DNA of 60,885 nt. Origin: an uncultured Clostridium sp. (GTDB lineage Bacteria > Bacillota > Clostridia > TANB77 > CAG-508). The stretch lies in assembly GCA_905213875.1 (NCBI GenBank), contig CAJMJN010000005.1, positions 1 to 60,885 of the forward strand, read 5' to 3'. The position numbers and the translations under genes were made by a program. Position 1 is the stretch's first letter. Every line of letters begins with the position of its first letter. This document shows, one piece after another, positions 34,867-43,643 of the stretch. The notes beneath the pieces are model-generated. The model saw nothing but the letters and a program-made list of their open reading frames with translations, did no database searches and had not been told where the DNA came from.

Positions 34867-36144
34867 TTAATTTTTCACAATAGAAATTACCATTTTATCT
34901 TCATTAAATACATCTTTTAACAATTGTTCTAAATATTCTACATCAATTCCTTCTATTTCCTCTAAATAGTCAAAACTACATATACCTCTTAGATAATCTG
35001 TTAAAAACATTCTTGCTATTTCTGATACATCATTATATTCTCTAATATATCTTCCATATATCATTTTTTTAAGTCTTTCTGCATCTTCTTTATTTATTCC
35101 ATTTGTTTTCATATTTCTAATTTCTTTTTTAAATCCTTCATACACTTTATCTGGATCTGTTGTTTGTCCTGTTACTAAAACATGTGCATATTCCCTCCCA
35201 TATTCATAACTTAGGCCTTGTTCTCCAAATATTATTCCATCTTTATATAGTTCTTGGTATAATTTTGAACTTTTACCTAAAATAAGATTTAATATAATTT
35301 CTATTCCTATATCTTTTCTTACAATTTTCTTTTTATCATCTTCTTTTGGATTGTCTTTTATTCCTATTGTATATAATGGCATACTTACTTCTGCCTTTTC
35401 TTCTATTCTTGGCTTTACAATATCTTCTGGTTCTATTGGATTTATTCTTTTTATTTCTCCCTTAGTTTCTTGTTCTACTAATCTTTTTCTAACTTTCTCA
35501 AACATTTCTTCTGGTTCAAAATCACCTACTATTACCATTATCATATTTGATGGATGATAAAATGTTTTATAACACTTATATAATATTTCTTTATCTATAT
35601 GGCTTATTGTTTCTACTGTTCCTGCAACATCTATTTTCATAGGATTTTCATGATATAAAATTTTTAAAGCATTTAAGTATACTTTCCAATCAGGATAATC
35701 GTCATACATTTTTATTTCTTGACCTATTATTCCCTTTTCTTTTTCAACATTTTCGTCCGTAAAATATGGATGTTGTACATAATCCATTAATTCATCCATT
35801 GCAGGATAAAAATTGTTTGTACATTCAAATAAATATGCGGTATGATCATTTGTTGTAAATGCATTTGCATTTACTCCTAATGCTGTTAATGTATCTAAAC
35901 TATTTGTTCCATTTGGTTGTTCAAATAATTTATGTTCTAGAAAATGTGCTACACCATTTGGTACTTCTGTTATTTCTGTTTCTCCTGGTACTATAAATTT
36001 GTTATCATTTGAACCATAATTAGTTCCCCATATCATGTACTTTTTTTGTATCCCTGGTTTAGGAATTATCATAACTGTTAAACCATTTTTCATTTTTTCA
36101 ATATATAATTTTTCTTTTACTTTTGAATTTTCAATTATTTTCAT
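34867..36144 (-). CDS. ymfH: M16 zinc peptidase, YmfH-type
   Basis: 425 residues. Zinc site HFLEH at 67-71 (HxxEH), with the distal ligand Glu in EKGIIGQEIKMYDD; an R/Y pair is seen in the C-terminal half (YGRYIREYNDV). So this subunit has the catalytic metal. In Firmicutes it is paired with an inactive partner (YmfF) and annotated as associated with EF-P 5-aminopentanol modification; the true substrate is not settled. The start is preceded by an unusual leader: the AAGGAGG site is about 33 bases before this ATG, with a seven-codon mini-ORF and a hairpin between. Confidence 0.92.
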   Translation of the reverse strand: MKIIENSKVKEKLYIEKMKNGLTVMIIPKPGIQKKYMIWGTNYGSNDNKFIVPGETEITEVPNGVAHFLEHKLFEQPNGTNSLDTLTALGVNANAFTTNDHTAYLFECTNNFYPAMDELMDYVQHPYFTDENVEKEKGIIGQEIKMYDDYPDWKVYLNALKILYHENPMKIDVAGTVETISHIDKEILYKCYKTFYHPSNMIMVIVGDFEPEEMFEKVRKRLVEQETKGEIKRINPIEPEDIVKPRIEEKAEVSMPLYTIGIKDNPKEDDKKKIVRKDIGIEIILNLILGKSSKLYQELYKDGIIFGEQGLSYEYGREYAHVLVTGQTTDPDKVYEGFKKEIRNMKTNGINKEDAERLKKMIYGRYIREYNDVSEIARMFLTDYLRGICSFDYLEEIEGIDVEYLEQLLKDVFNEDKMVISIVKN

Positions 36145-36147
36145 TTT

Positions 36148-36185
36148 TTATTTTGTATAATGAATAATCATTATACATCCTCCTT
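36148..36185 (-). promoter_or_regulatory. Hairpin and mini-ORF between the RBS and start of ymfH
   Basis: After AAGGAGG (about 36179-36185) comes TATAATGATTATTCATTATA, a perfect 8-bp inverted repeat with a 4-base loop. Within it an ATG (36169-36171) opens MIIHYTK and a TAA stop at 36148, in frame with and two codons before the ymfH ATG. Either the mini-ORF couples translation by re-initiation, or the hairpin folds away and brings the RBS nearer to the ATG. Confidence 0.5.
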
Positions 36186-36203
36186 TCTCCTAATCTCTTA
36201 CAC

Positions 36204-37472
36204 TTAATTTTTTAAGAAATATATTGTATTTATACTTACTTTTTTTGCAACTTTTAGTATATCTTCTTTTGTTATTTTTTGAACTCTCTTAGTATATTCT
36301 TCTGGTGAATATTTGCTTTCTGATAATTCACGTGCAAAATAATAAGTAATTCCTGTATCTTGTTCCTCTTTAATAGAAGCAATTGTTGAAATTATTACTT
36401 TTTTACAATTTTCTAAATCCTCTTCTGTAAAGTTACCATTTTTCATATCTTCTATTTGTTCTTTTACAATTTTTAGAGCTTTTTCAAAATTTGATATTTC
36501 TATTCCGCAATTAATTAATATGTTGTTTTTAAATCTATGATAACTAGATGATGCAACATATGCTAAGTGTGCTTTTTCTCTTACATTTTGAAATAATTTT
36601 GATGTTGCTGTTCCACCTAATATAGCATTATATGCTAAAATATCATATTTTTCGTCATCATTGTCTATATCTATATCTAAACCTAATACTAGTTTTCCTT
36701 GGGCTACATCTAAACTTTCTGTTACTATTTTTTCTTCATTTTGTACTTTTTTTACAATTACAGGTTCTGCATAGTTTGCTTGTCTTTCTTTTAATTTTTG
36801 TATATTTTCATTTTTTTCTACTATATCATTTACATTTTCGTCTATGTTTCCTGATACAAATATGTCAATTTTACAGTCCTGTATTAATTCTTTATAATAT
36901 TTATATAAACTTTTTTCATCTATATTTTCTAAATCATCTACATATCCAAATTTAAACAAACTGTAATTTTCATTTTTATACATTTCTTCTATACATCTTT
37001 CTTGTGAATATCTTGCTTTATTATCTGTTCTTGCTTCTATTAATTGTTTTATAGTGTTTTTTTCTTGATTTAAATATTCTTTTGAAAATCCATCATTTTC
37101 TACATATGGATTAAATGCTAATTCTAGTAAATTATCCATTGCAGTTTTCAACATGTTTTCCCCTGATTGTGGTAAATATTTATCATTTATAGTTTCAATA
37201 TATAGTTTTATAACTTGATTATCTCCTGTTTTATCTAAACCACATTCAAATATTGCTCCATATAAATTTTCCATTTGTTTACTTATTTTTTCTTGTGTTT
37301 TCATTTTTTGACTTCCACGTCTTAAAAGTAATGATATTAATGCATTTTTAGTTACATTTTCTCTGGTTAATTTTGTTGTTAAAAATACTGCCATAAGATT
37401 TGTTTTGAATTTGTTTGTATCTATTGTATGAAATTTTATTCCTTGTTTTATTTTTTTTTCTTTATAATTCAT
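36204..37472 (-). CDS. ymfF: M16-family peptidase-like protein without the zinc motif, YmfF-type
   Basis: 422 residues. M16 fold features are clear (LLRRGSQKMKTQEKISKQME, AYNAILGGTATSKLFQNVRE, KAHLAYVASSSYHRF) but the HxxEH motif is missing, as is usual for the partner subunit of the YmfF-YmfH pair. It probably forms a heterodimer with the following YmfH. First gene of the pair, with RBS AAGGAGG and its own extended -10 promoter. Confidence 0.9.
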   Translation of the reverse strand: MNYKEKKIKQGIKFHTIDTNKFKTNLMAVFLTTKLTRENVTKNALISLLLRRGSQKMKTQEKISKQMENLYGAIFECGLDKTGDNQVIKLYIETINDKYLPQSGENMLKTAMDNLLELAFNPYVENDGFSKEYLNQEKNTIKQLIEARTDNKARYSQERCIEEMYKNENYSLFKFGYVDDLENIDEKSLYKYYKELIQDCKIDIFVSGNIDENVNDIVEKNENIQKLKERQANYAEPVIVKKVQNEEKIVTESLDVAQGKLVLGLDIDIDNDDEKYDILAYNAILGGTATSKLFQNVREKAHLAYVASSSYHRFKNNILINCGIEISNFEKALKIVKEQIEDMKNGNFTEEDLENCKKVIISTIASIKEEQDTGITYYFARELSESKYSPEEYTKRVQKITKEDILKVAKKVSINTIYFLKN

Positions 37473-37499
37473 TAAAATTCCTCCTTTTTATTTTTTCTT

Positions 37500-37528
37500 A
37501 TTATACACTATAATTACGAGTTTATTAA
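37500..37528 (-). promoter_or_regulatory. Promoter of ymfF-ymfH
   Basis: On the minus strand, TTAATA (37523-37528), a 17-base spacer ending TG, then TATAAT (37500-37505), an extended -10 promoter. Confidence 0.65.
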
Positions 37529-37594
37529 ACTTTTTATTAAAATTTTATAAATTATTTTTAATAATAATATTTTTTATTTCAATGATATAAAATC

Positions 37595-37623
37595 TTGAAA
37601 TTTGGAAATACTATTGATACAAT
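37595..37623 (+). promoter_or_regulatory. Promoter of the diaminopentanoate-dehydrogenase-like gene
   Basis: TTGAAA (37595-37600), a 17-base spacer, TACAAT (37618-37623). It places the transcript start near 37630 and excludes an upstream ATG at 37624 as the translation start. Confidence 0.7.
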
Positions 37624-37695
37624 ATGGCTATCAAAAGTTTTTATTCTTTAGGAAAATTTTGTTATAGCCAATTTGGCAGAAATGGAGGTCTTTCT

Positions 37696-38772
37696 ATGGA
37701 AAGAAAAATTAAAGTTGTACAATATGGAGTAGGCAAAATGAGTTTGTATACAATGAGATATGTGTACGAAAAAGGTGGCGAAATTGTAGGAGCTATTGAT
37801 GTAAATCCAGATGTTATTGGAAAAGACATTGGTGAAATTTTAGGAACAGAAAATAAAGGGGTAAAAGTTGTATCTGCTGAAAGTGCAAGAGAAATGCTAC
37901 AAGAAACAAAGCCAGATATAGCAATTGTTACCACAATGAGTTTATTAAAAGATTTAGAAAATCCTTTATTGCTATGTGCTGAATTAGGTATTAATGCAAT
38001 AACTACTTGTGAAGAAGCTTTTTATCCAGAAAATTCTAATCCTACATTAACAAACAAAATAAATGAATTAGCAAAGAAAAATAACTGTACTATTACAGGT
38101 AGTGGTTATCAGGATATTTACTGGGGGCAATTAATTTCTTCAATTGCAGGTTCTACACAAAAAATTACAAAAATAAAAGGTAGTTCAAGCTATAATGTTG
38201 AAGAATATGGAATTGCACTTGCAAAAGCACATGGTGCTGGACTTAGCTTAGAAGATTTTGACAAAGAGGTTGCTTCTGTTGATAAAATAAGTAATGAAGA
38301 AAGACAAAAAATTATTGAAAGTGGAGAATATTTGCCTTCTTATATGTGGAATGTAAATGGTTGGTTATGTGAAAAATTAGGATTAACTGTTAAATCTCAA
38401 ACTCAAAAATGTGTACCTCAAACTTATAAAGAAGATTTATATTCTTCTACATTAGGAATGACTGTAAAAGCTGGTGATGCAACTGGTATGAGTGCTGTTG
38501 TTACTACTGAGACAGAAGAAGGAATAACAATTGAAAGTGAGTGTATTGGTAAAGTATATGCTCCAGATGAATTTGATAAAAATGAATGGTCTATTATTGG
38601 GGAACCTGATACAACTATTGTTGTAAATAAACCTGCTACTGTTGAATTAACTTGTGCTTCTATTGTTAATAGAATTCCTGATGTTATTAATTCTAAAGCT
38701 GGTTATGTTCCAACTTGTGAATTTGGTGAATTGAATTTTAAAGTTAAACCTTTGAATGAATATGTAAATTAA
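37696..38772 (+). CDS. NAD(P)-dependent dehydrogenase, 2,4-diaminopentanoate dehydrogenase-like
   Basis: 358 residues from ATG 37696, behind GGAGG; a longer reading from 37624 would begin inside the promoter region. Opens MERKIKVVQYGVGKMSLYTM with a DapB-like Rossmann fold, then TTCEEAFYP, ITGSGYQDIYWGQLISSIAG and a C-terminal ligand-binding half. Length and motifs fit the 2,4-diaminopentanoate dehydrogenase (Ord) group of oxidative ornithine degradation in Clostridia. No other ornithine-pathway genes (oraSE, ortAB) are nearby, so substrate is uncertain. Divergent from ymfF. Confidence 0.75.
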   Translation: MERKIKVVQYGVGKMSLYTMRYVYEKGGEIVGAIDVNPDVIGKDIGEILGTENKGVKVVSAESAREMLQETKPDIAIVTTMSLLKDLENPLLLCAELGINAITTCEEAFYPENSNPTLTNKINELAKKNNCTITGSGYQDIYWGQLISSIAGSTQKITKIKGSSSYNVEEYGIALAKAHGAGLSLEDFDKEVASVDKISNEERQKIIESGEYLPSYMWNVNGWLCEKLGLTVKSQTQKCVPQTYKEDLYSSTLGMTVKAGDATGMSAVVTTETEEGITIESECIGKVYAPDEFDKNEWSIIGEPDTTIVVNKPATVELTCASIVNRIPDVINSKAGYVPTCEFGELNFKVKPLNEYVN

Positions 38773-38777
38773 ACTAT

Positions 38778-38820
38778 AAAAAATCGGCTTGCACCTATGG
38801 TGTAAGCCGATTTTATTTTT
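38778..38820. terminator. Bidirectional terminator between the dehydrogenase and rpsU
   Basis: AAAATCGGCTT(GC)ACC pairs with GGT(GT)AAGCCGATTTT, then ATTTTTTC on the plus strand. It sits between two convergent genes. Confidence 0.85.
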
Positions 38821-38825
38821 TCTCA

Positions 38826-38999
38826 TTAATTAAATTTTCTTTTTCTAGCTGCCTCTGATTTCTTTTTTCTTTTTACGCTAGGTTTTTCATAGTGTTCTCT
38901 TTTACGAACTTCTTGTAAAACTCCATTACGTGCACATTGTCTTTTAAATCTTTTTAAAGCATCTTCTATATTTCCATTATTAACTTTTATCTCTGACAT
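38826..38999 (-). CDS. rpsU: 30S ribosomal protein S21
   Basis: 57 residues: MSEIKVNNGNIEDALKRFKR, then QCARNGVLQEVRKREHYEKP and a basic tail SVKRKKKSEAARKRKFN. This is a full-length S21, which binds near the 3' end of 16S rRNA and aids initiation. RBS AAGGAGGGG seven bases before ATG. A small CATAC/GTATG hairpin in the leader sits just before the RBS. In many Firmicutes rpsU is followed by yqeY; here it ends at a terminator. Confidence 0.97.
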   Translation of the reverse strand: MSEIKVNNGNIEDALKRFKRQCARNGVLQEVRKREHYEKPSVKRKKKSEAARKRKFN

Positions 39000-39062
39000 T
39001 TTATTTCCCCTCCTTCCGGTCCATACAAAACAGTATGTGGGATAACCCTTATAACGATATCC

Positions 39063-39091
39063 ATTATAACTAAAATAGCATAATTTGTCAA
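39063..39091 (-). promoter_or_regulatory. Promoter of rpsU
   Basis: On the minus strand, TTGACA (39086-39091), a 17-base spacer, TATAAT (39063-39068); full consensus. Confidence 0.85.
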
Positions 39092-39094
39092 TAC

Positions 39095-39616
39095 TTATAG
39101 CTCAAATAATACTGTCTTATTTTCTTTTAGAGATTTCTGTACATCAATTATTCTTTGATTACTTGACCCTCTAAATCTTAAAGAAAGATTTTTTTTGTCT
39201 TCTTCGAATTTTCCATCAACTAATACATCTATATAAGATAAAAGTTCTGGAGTTTCTTTCCAATTTTTACACATTCTATCTTTAATATCTTTTTCAAATG
39301 TATATCCTGAATAACACCATATGTTTTTATCTGGAAATTTTTCTTTTACAACTTTTACTAATGGTAATAAACCTTGTTGATTAACATGCTCAAGTGGTTC
39401 CCCACCTAGTAATGACAACCCTGCAACATATGAATGATCCATTAATTCTATTACTTTATCAATTTCATTTTGAGTAAATTCATTTCCATAATGAAAGTCC
39501 CATGCTTCTTCGTTAAAACAGTTTTTACAATGATGTGTACATCCACTTACAAAAACTGATACTCTAACTCCTAATCCATTTGCTACATCTGCTTTTTTTA
39601 TATCTGCATAATACAT
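39095..39616 (-). CDS. nrdG: Anaerobic ribonucleotide reductase activating protein
   Basis: 173 residues. Radical-SAM cluster ligands Cys26, Cys30 and Cys33 (GCTHHCKNCFN), then GLSLLGGEPLEH and WCYSGYTFE. It uses S-adenosylmethionine to install the glycyl radical on NrdD. NrdD is not next to it; the gene lies between rpsU and a DnaJ-domain gene. It implies growth without oxygen. Confidence 0.93.
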   Translation of the reverse strand: MYYADIKKADVANGLGVRVSVFVSGCTHHCKNCFNEEAWDFHYGNEFTQNEIDKVIELMDHSYVAGLSLLGGEPLEHVNQQGLLPLVKVVKEKFPDKNIWCYSGYTFEKDIKDRMCKNWKETPELLSYIDVLVDGKFEEDKKNLSLRFRGSSNQRIIDVQKSLKENKTVLFEL

Positions 39617-39694
39617 TTTCTATACATCCTTACATACTATATTTAGATTTTTACTTTATTGTGGGATTTTCTATAACCCTTATATTAACAATTA

Positions 39695-40243
39695 TTATGA
39701 AAACGGATTCAAACTTCTAATAAATCCATTTGTTGCTGGTATAAACCATAAAATTATTCCTAAGACAATTACTATAACAATTGTTATTATTCCTGCTACC
39801 CAATCTTCTTTTTTTAATTCTTTTGGTATTTTAGGTCCATTTTTCCTTTTTTTAAATATTTCTGTACATACATCTACAATTGCCATTAATGAGCCAACTT
39901 TATGTTGTTTTGGTTCTTTATTTTGTTCTTGATTATATATTTCTTGTTCTTGAAATTGGATATTATCATTAAAATAATTTCTATTACTTGTTCTATTTTG
40001 GTTAATGTTTTGTTTGTTATAACTTTCTCTTTGTAATTCCAAATCATATTGACTTCTTAAAAAGTCATTTGTAAGAATATGATATGCTTCATTTAATTCT
40101 ACTGTTTTTTCTTCTGCAAATCTTTTTTCTTCACCTATATATGCATCTGGATGACATTGTTTTATTAATACTTTATATGCCTTTTCTATTATTTCTTTTG
40201 ATGCTTTAGGATTTACTTCTAATAGTTCATAATAATTTTTCAT
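39695..40243 (-). CDS. J-domain protein with C-terminal membrane anchor
   Basis: 182 residues. Residues 1-70 are a J domain: YYELLEVNPKASKEIIEKAY, HPD at 31-33, ELNEAYHILTNDFLRSQYD. An N/Q-rich linker follows (75-120), and residues about 148-170 are a membrane helix (GIITIVIVIVLGIILWF). There is no Gly/Phe or zinc domain, so it is not DnaJ itself; it may recruit DnaK to the membrane. RBS AAGGAGA. Downstream of ftsH but separated by a terminator. Confidence 0.85.
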   Translation of the reverse strand: MKNYYELLEVNPKASKEIIEKAYKVLIKQCHPDAYIGEEKRFAEEKTVELNEAYHILTNDFLRSQYDLELQRESYNKQNINQNRTSNRNYFNDNIQFQEQEIYNQEQNKEPKQHKVGSLMAIVDVCTEIFKKRKNGPKIPKELKKEDWVAGIITIVIVIVLGIILWFIPATNGFIRSLNPFS

Positions 40244-40293
40244 ACATATTCTCCTTGTTCAAATAATTCAACATAATTTTATATTAAAAAAAC

Positions 40294-40321
40294 AAAAATA
40301 GCAATATGTAGTTGCTATTTT
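40294..40321 (-). terminator. Terminator of ftsH
   Basis: AAAATAGCAA and TTGCTATTTT pair around a 7-base loop, followed on the minus strand by TGTTTTTTT. Confidence 0.75.
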
Positions 40322-40397
40322 CGTTATATTTTATATTCTATTTTTCATCTTTCACTATTTACCATTAGCATTATTTTCATCTATTTCTGCTAATAAA

Positions 40398-40428
40398 AAT
40401 GATTTTTTGCTCCGACCCCAAAATCATT
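40398..40428 (-). repeat. REP-like hairpin overlapping the ftsH stop
   Basis: On the minus strand AATGATTTTGGGGTCGGAGC continues to AAAAAATCATT. It differs from the copy at the SNF2 helicase (24389-24419) by one base (GGGGTCGG for GGGGACGG), which lies in the loop. Its first bases are the ftsH GAA-TGA end, exactly as at the helicase. Confidence 0.8.
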
Positions 40429-42232
40429 CACTAAAAATTGCTTCGAATTCATCTGCTTCAATTTTTTCTTTTTCAAGAAGCACACCTGCAACTTTGTGTA
40501 ATTTGTCTATATTGTCTGATAAAATTTGTTTAGCTCTATTATATCCTGTATCAACAATTCTCTTTGTTTCTTCATCTATAACAGCAGCTGTTTCTTCAGA
40601 ATATTCTTTAGCATGTGCTAAATCTCTTCCTAAAAATACTTCTTCTTGTCCTTGTCCTAATGTTATTGTTCCTATTCTGTCACTCATACCGTATTGTGTT
40701 ACCATACTTCTTGCTATTTTTGTAGCTCTTTCTATATCATTACTTGCACCTGTAGATACATCGTTTAATATAAGAGCTTCTGCTACTCTACCACCTAATA
40801 GTGATACTATATTTTCTTCCATTTCTGTTTTTGACATAAATGATTTGTCTTCTGTTGGACGATACATTGTATATCCTCCAGCCATTCCTCTTGGTACTAT
40901 TGATATTTGATGTACAGGATCTTGTGTTGTTAAATAATGACTTACTACTGCATGACCAGCTTCATGATATGCTACTAATCTGTTTTCTTTTTCACTTCTA
41001 ACTCTTGTTTTCTTTTCAGGTCCCATAGTTACTTTTACCATAGCATCTTCAATTTCTTTCATACCGATTTCATCTATATTTCTTCTTGCTGCTAATAAAG
41101 CTGCTTCATTTAATACATTTTCAAGGTCTGCTCCTGCAAATCCTGATGTGTTTTTAGCTATTACTTTTAAGTCTACATCATCTGCTAATCTTTTCTTTCT
41201 TGAATGTACTTCTAATATTTGTTCTCTTGCTTTTACATCTGGCATTCCTACTACTATTTGTCTATCAAATCTTCCTGCTCTTAATAATGCTTTATCTAAT
41301 ACATCTGGTCTATTTGTTGCAGCTAATACGATTACACCTTCATTTGCTGCAAATCCATCCATTTCAACTAATAATTGGTTTAATGTTTGTTCTCTTTCGT
41401 CATGTCCTCCACCAAGACCTGCACCTCTTTGACGTCCAACTGCATCAATTTCATCTATAAATATAATACAAGGTGAGTTTTTCTTAGCTTGTTCAAATAA
41501 ATCTCTAACACGTGATGCACCAACACCAACAAACATTTCAACAAAGTCAGAACCACTTATAATAAAGAATGGTACTCCTGCTTCTCCAGCAACAGCTTTT
41601 GCAAGTAATGTTTTACCTGTTCCTGGTTGACCTACAAGCAATACTCCTTTTGGTATTCTTGCTCCCATATCTGTATACTTTTTAGGATTCTTTAAAAATT
41701 CTACTATTTCTTCTAGTTCTTCTTTTTCTTCATCTACACCTGCAACATCATCAAATGTAATTCTATTTTTATCTGCTGGTGTCATCATTTTGGCTTTGCT
41801 TTTTCCAAATGTCATTGTTTTTCCATTTGCATTTCCATTTCCGACTCCACCCATCATTAAGAACCAGAATATAAAGAATATTATTAATAATCCAAATGGT
41901 GTTAATAAGCTAAGTACAGCAATAAACATTGATTCTGATTTTTGATCTAATGTAAATGCGCCTTCTTTTAAATATTCTTCAGTATATGACATAAAATTAT
42001 CAACACTTGGAATATTTACTTCTTTTCTAATTTTATCATCTTTTAATGTTACAATAGCTGTTTTTGAATCTGAATCTAATTCAATATTTTCTACTTTTCC
42101 ACTATTAATATCAGCAATTAAATCTGAATATTTTAATTTTGAATTGCTATTTTCAACTATTGATGATAGCACTACTAAAAATATAACTGCTATTATCAAC
42201 CACATTGCTAAAGTTTTAATTCCGTTTTTCAA
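40424..42232 (-). CDS. ftsH: ATP-dependent zinc metalloprotease FtsH
   Basis: 602 residues from a TTG at 42232, eight bases after AGGAGG; the longer frame to 42286 lacks an RBS and would put charged residues before the first helix. Two membrane helices (about 7-24 and 104-126) flank an extracytoplasmic domain. AAA core: GQPGTGKT at 201-208, IFIDEIDA at 257-264, second region of homology with RAGRFDRQ. Zinc protease motif HEAGH at 423-427. It degrades membrane and regulatory proteins. Downstream of tilS, the usual neighbourhood, although hpt normally lies between and is missing. Confidence 0.97.
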   Translation of the reverse strand: MKNGIKTLAMWLIIAVIFLVVLSSIVENSNSKLKYSDLIADINSGKVENIELDSDSKTAIVTLKDDKIRKEVNIPSVDNFMSYTEEYLKEGAFTLDQKSESMFIAVLSLLTPFGLLIIFFIFWFLMMGGVGNGNANGKTMTFGKSKAKMMTPADKNRITFDDVAGVDEEKEELEEIVEFLKNPKKYTDMGARIPKGVLLVGQPGTGKTLLAKAVAGEAGVPFFIISGSDFVEMFVGVGASRVRDLFEQAKKNSPCIIFIDEIDAVGRQRGAGLGGGHDEREQTLNQLLVEMDGFAANEGVIVLAATNRPDVLDKALLRAGRFDRQIVVGMPDVKAREQILEVHSRKKRLADDVDLKVIAKNTSGFAGADLENVLNEAALLAARRNIDEIGMKEIEDAMVKVTMGPEKKTRVRSEKENRLVAYHEAGHAVVSHYLTTQDPVHQISIVPRGMAGGYTMYRPTEDKSFMSKTEMEENIVSLLGGRVAEALILNDVSTGASNDIERATKIARSMVTQYGMSDRIGTITLGQGQEEVFLGRDLAHAKEYSEETAAVIDEETKRIVDTGYNRAKQILSDNIDKLHKVAGVLLEKEKIEADEFEAIFSE

Positions 42233-42365
42233 TTTTTTTCCTCCTCTTGATCCCCTGATTTTTACTATATTGATTTTATAACACATTAATTTTCGTTTGT
42301 AAATATTTTTTTATGTTTCTTTTTTATTACATACAAGCTAGTTTCAAGGATTTCGTTACGGGTAC

Positions 42366-43409
42366 TTATATTTGCTTTATAAAATAAATTTTTTGATTTT
42401 TTACTAAAATTTTTATTTTCTTGTTTGGAGTTAAATATTTATTACCTATATTATTTTCACATAATTTAATTATATCTTCTATATGTACTTTTTCTATATT
42501 TTTGCTGTTTCCAAAAAGCTTCGTTATAGTATATAACAATATCCTTGATTTTATAACTTTTTCTTGTTTATTAAATTCTTTTATATCTAAAATTATTTGT
42601 TCTTCTTTTTCTTCTATTAATATAGAATTATATATTTTTTCTACTTGATTTTCTATATATTCTTCTTCTTCACATATTAATTGTGACAACCTTTCTAATG
42701 TGTTTACAATATTAGGATTAAATTCCTCTTTTATATACGGAATAACGATATTCCTGATTTTGTTTCTTGTATATATGTTTTCGAAATTAGTTTTATCTAT
42801 TCTTGGTTCTAACTTATTTTGTTCACAATATTTTTCAATTTCTGTTCTTTCACATTCTATTAATGGTCGTATATATTTTCCTCTTTTAGGTTCAATACCT
42901 TTCAAGCCTGAAATTCCGCTACCTCTTAAAGTGTTCATTATTATTGTTTCTGCTCTATCATTTTTATTATGTGCTATTGCTATTTTATTAGATTTAGTTT
43001 TTTCTAGTATTTCATCAAAAAATTCATATCTAACAACTCTTCCTGCTTCTTCTGTTCCTATTTTTTTATTATTAGCAATTTTTTGAACATCTATACTTTT
43101 AGAATAAAATTCAATGCCATTTTTTTCACAATAATTTTTAACATATTTTTCATCTTCTTTAGCTTCTTCTCTTATCATATGATTTACATGTGCCACACAT
43201 ATTTGAAAATCTATTTTATTAATTTTTCTATTTCTTCCATTATGCTTTTCCTTAACTTTTTTTTCTTCAGTATTAGAGTTTTTTCTTAGTTTATTCAATA
43301 TATCTAACATTGCAATTGAATCTGGTCCACCTGAAACAGCTAGTACAATTTTGTCCCCATCTTCTATTAAGTTATATTGTTCTATAGTTTTTAATACTTC
43401 TTCTATCAT
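42366..43409 (-). CDS. tilS: tRNA(Ile)-lysidine synthetase TilS
   Basis: 347 residues. PP-loop SGGPDS at 26-31, then CVAHVNHMIREEAKEDEKYV, HNKNDRAETIIMNTLRGSG and GLKGIEPKRGKYIRPLIECE. It converts C34 of the AUA-reading tRNA-Ile to lysidine; essential. Shorter than E. coli TilS; the C-terminal domain is reduced to about 40 residues (GNKYLTPNKKIKILVKNQKI). A KKVKEKHNGRNRKINK insert near 50-65 is unusually basic. Between dnaB and ftsH, with a long hairpin separating it from dnaB. Confidence 0.94.
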   Translation of the reverse strand: MIEEVLKTIEQYNLIEDGDKIVLAVSGGPDSIAMLDILNKLRKNSNTEEKKVKEKHNGRNRKINKIDFQICVAHVNHMIREEAKEDEKYVKNYCEKNGIEFYSKSIDVQKIANNKKIGTEEAGRVVRYEFFDEILEKTKSNKIAIAHNKNDRAETIIMNTLRGSGISGLKGIEPKRGKYIRPLIECERTEIEKYCEQNKLEPRIDKTNFENIYTRNKIRNIVIPYIKEEFNPNIVNTLERLSQLICEEEEYIENQVEKIYNSILIEEKEEQIILDIKEFNKQEKVIKSRILLYTITKLFGNSKNIEKVHIEDIIKLCENNIGNKYLTPNKKIKILVKNQKIYFIKQI

Positions 43410-43493
43410 AGATTTTCCTTATATAATATATTTAGGTTTTTATAAAGGATTTGCCTATAAACCTATTTTCATGTAATTATTTTATTAGTATAA

Positions 43494-43634
43494 AATTCAA
43501 TAAATATTATTTTTATAATACCGCGTAAGCGATTAAACGAGCTGTGCGAGTGCGAAGTGGAGCAATCTACATACTAGTTTTTCTATTTGTAGATTGCGAC
43601 AGCAAGGTATTTTAAAAATAATATTTATTGAATT
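43494..43634. repeat. Long intercistronic hairpin between dnaB and tilS
   Basis: Outer arms of 29 bases, 43494-43522 and 43606-43634, are reverse complements at 28 positions. Inside, GCAATCTACA (43562-43571) pairs with TGTAGATTGC (43588-43597), and GCTGT with ACAGC just outside it. The interior is GC-richer than its surroundings. The element starts ten bases after the dnaB stop. Confidence 0.85.
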
Positions 43635-43643
43635 ATAATATAT

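Noticed and set aside
40407..40910. 167-codon plus-strand ORF over ftsH
   Set aside because: Antisense to the conserved protease domain; it also begins inside the REP-like hairpin.
42233..42286. Longer FtsH N-terminus
   Set aside because: It includes the AGGAGG site as codons; the TTG at 42232 has correct spacing and gives the usual FtsH start.
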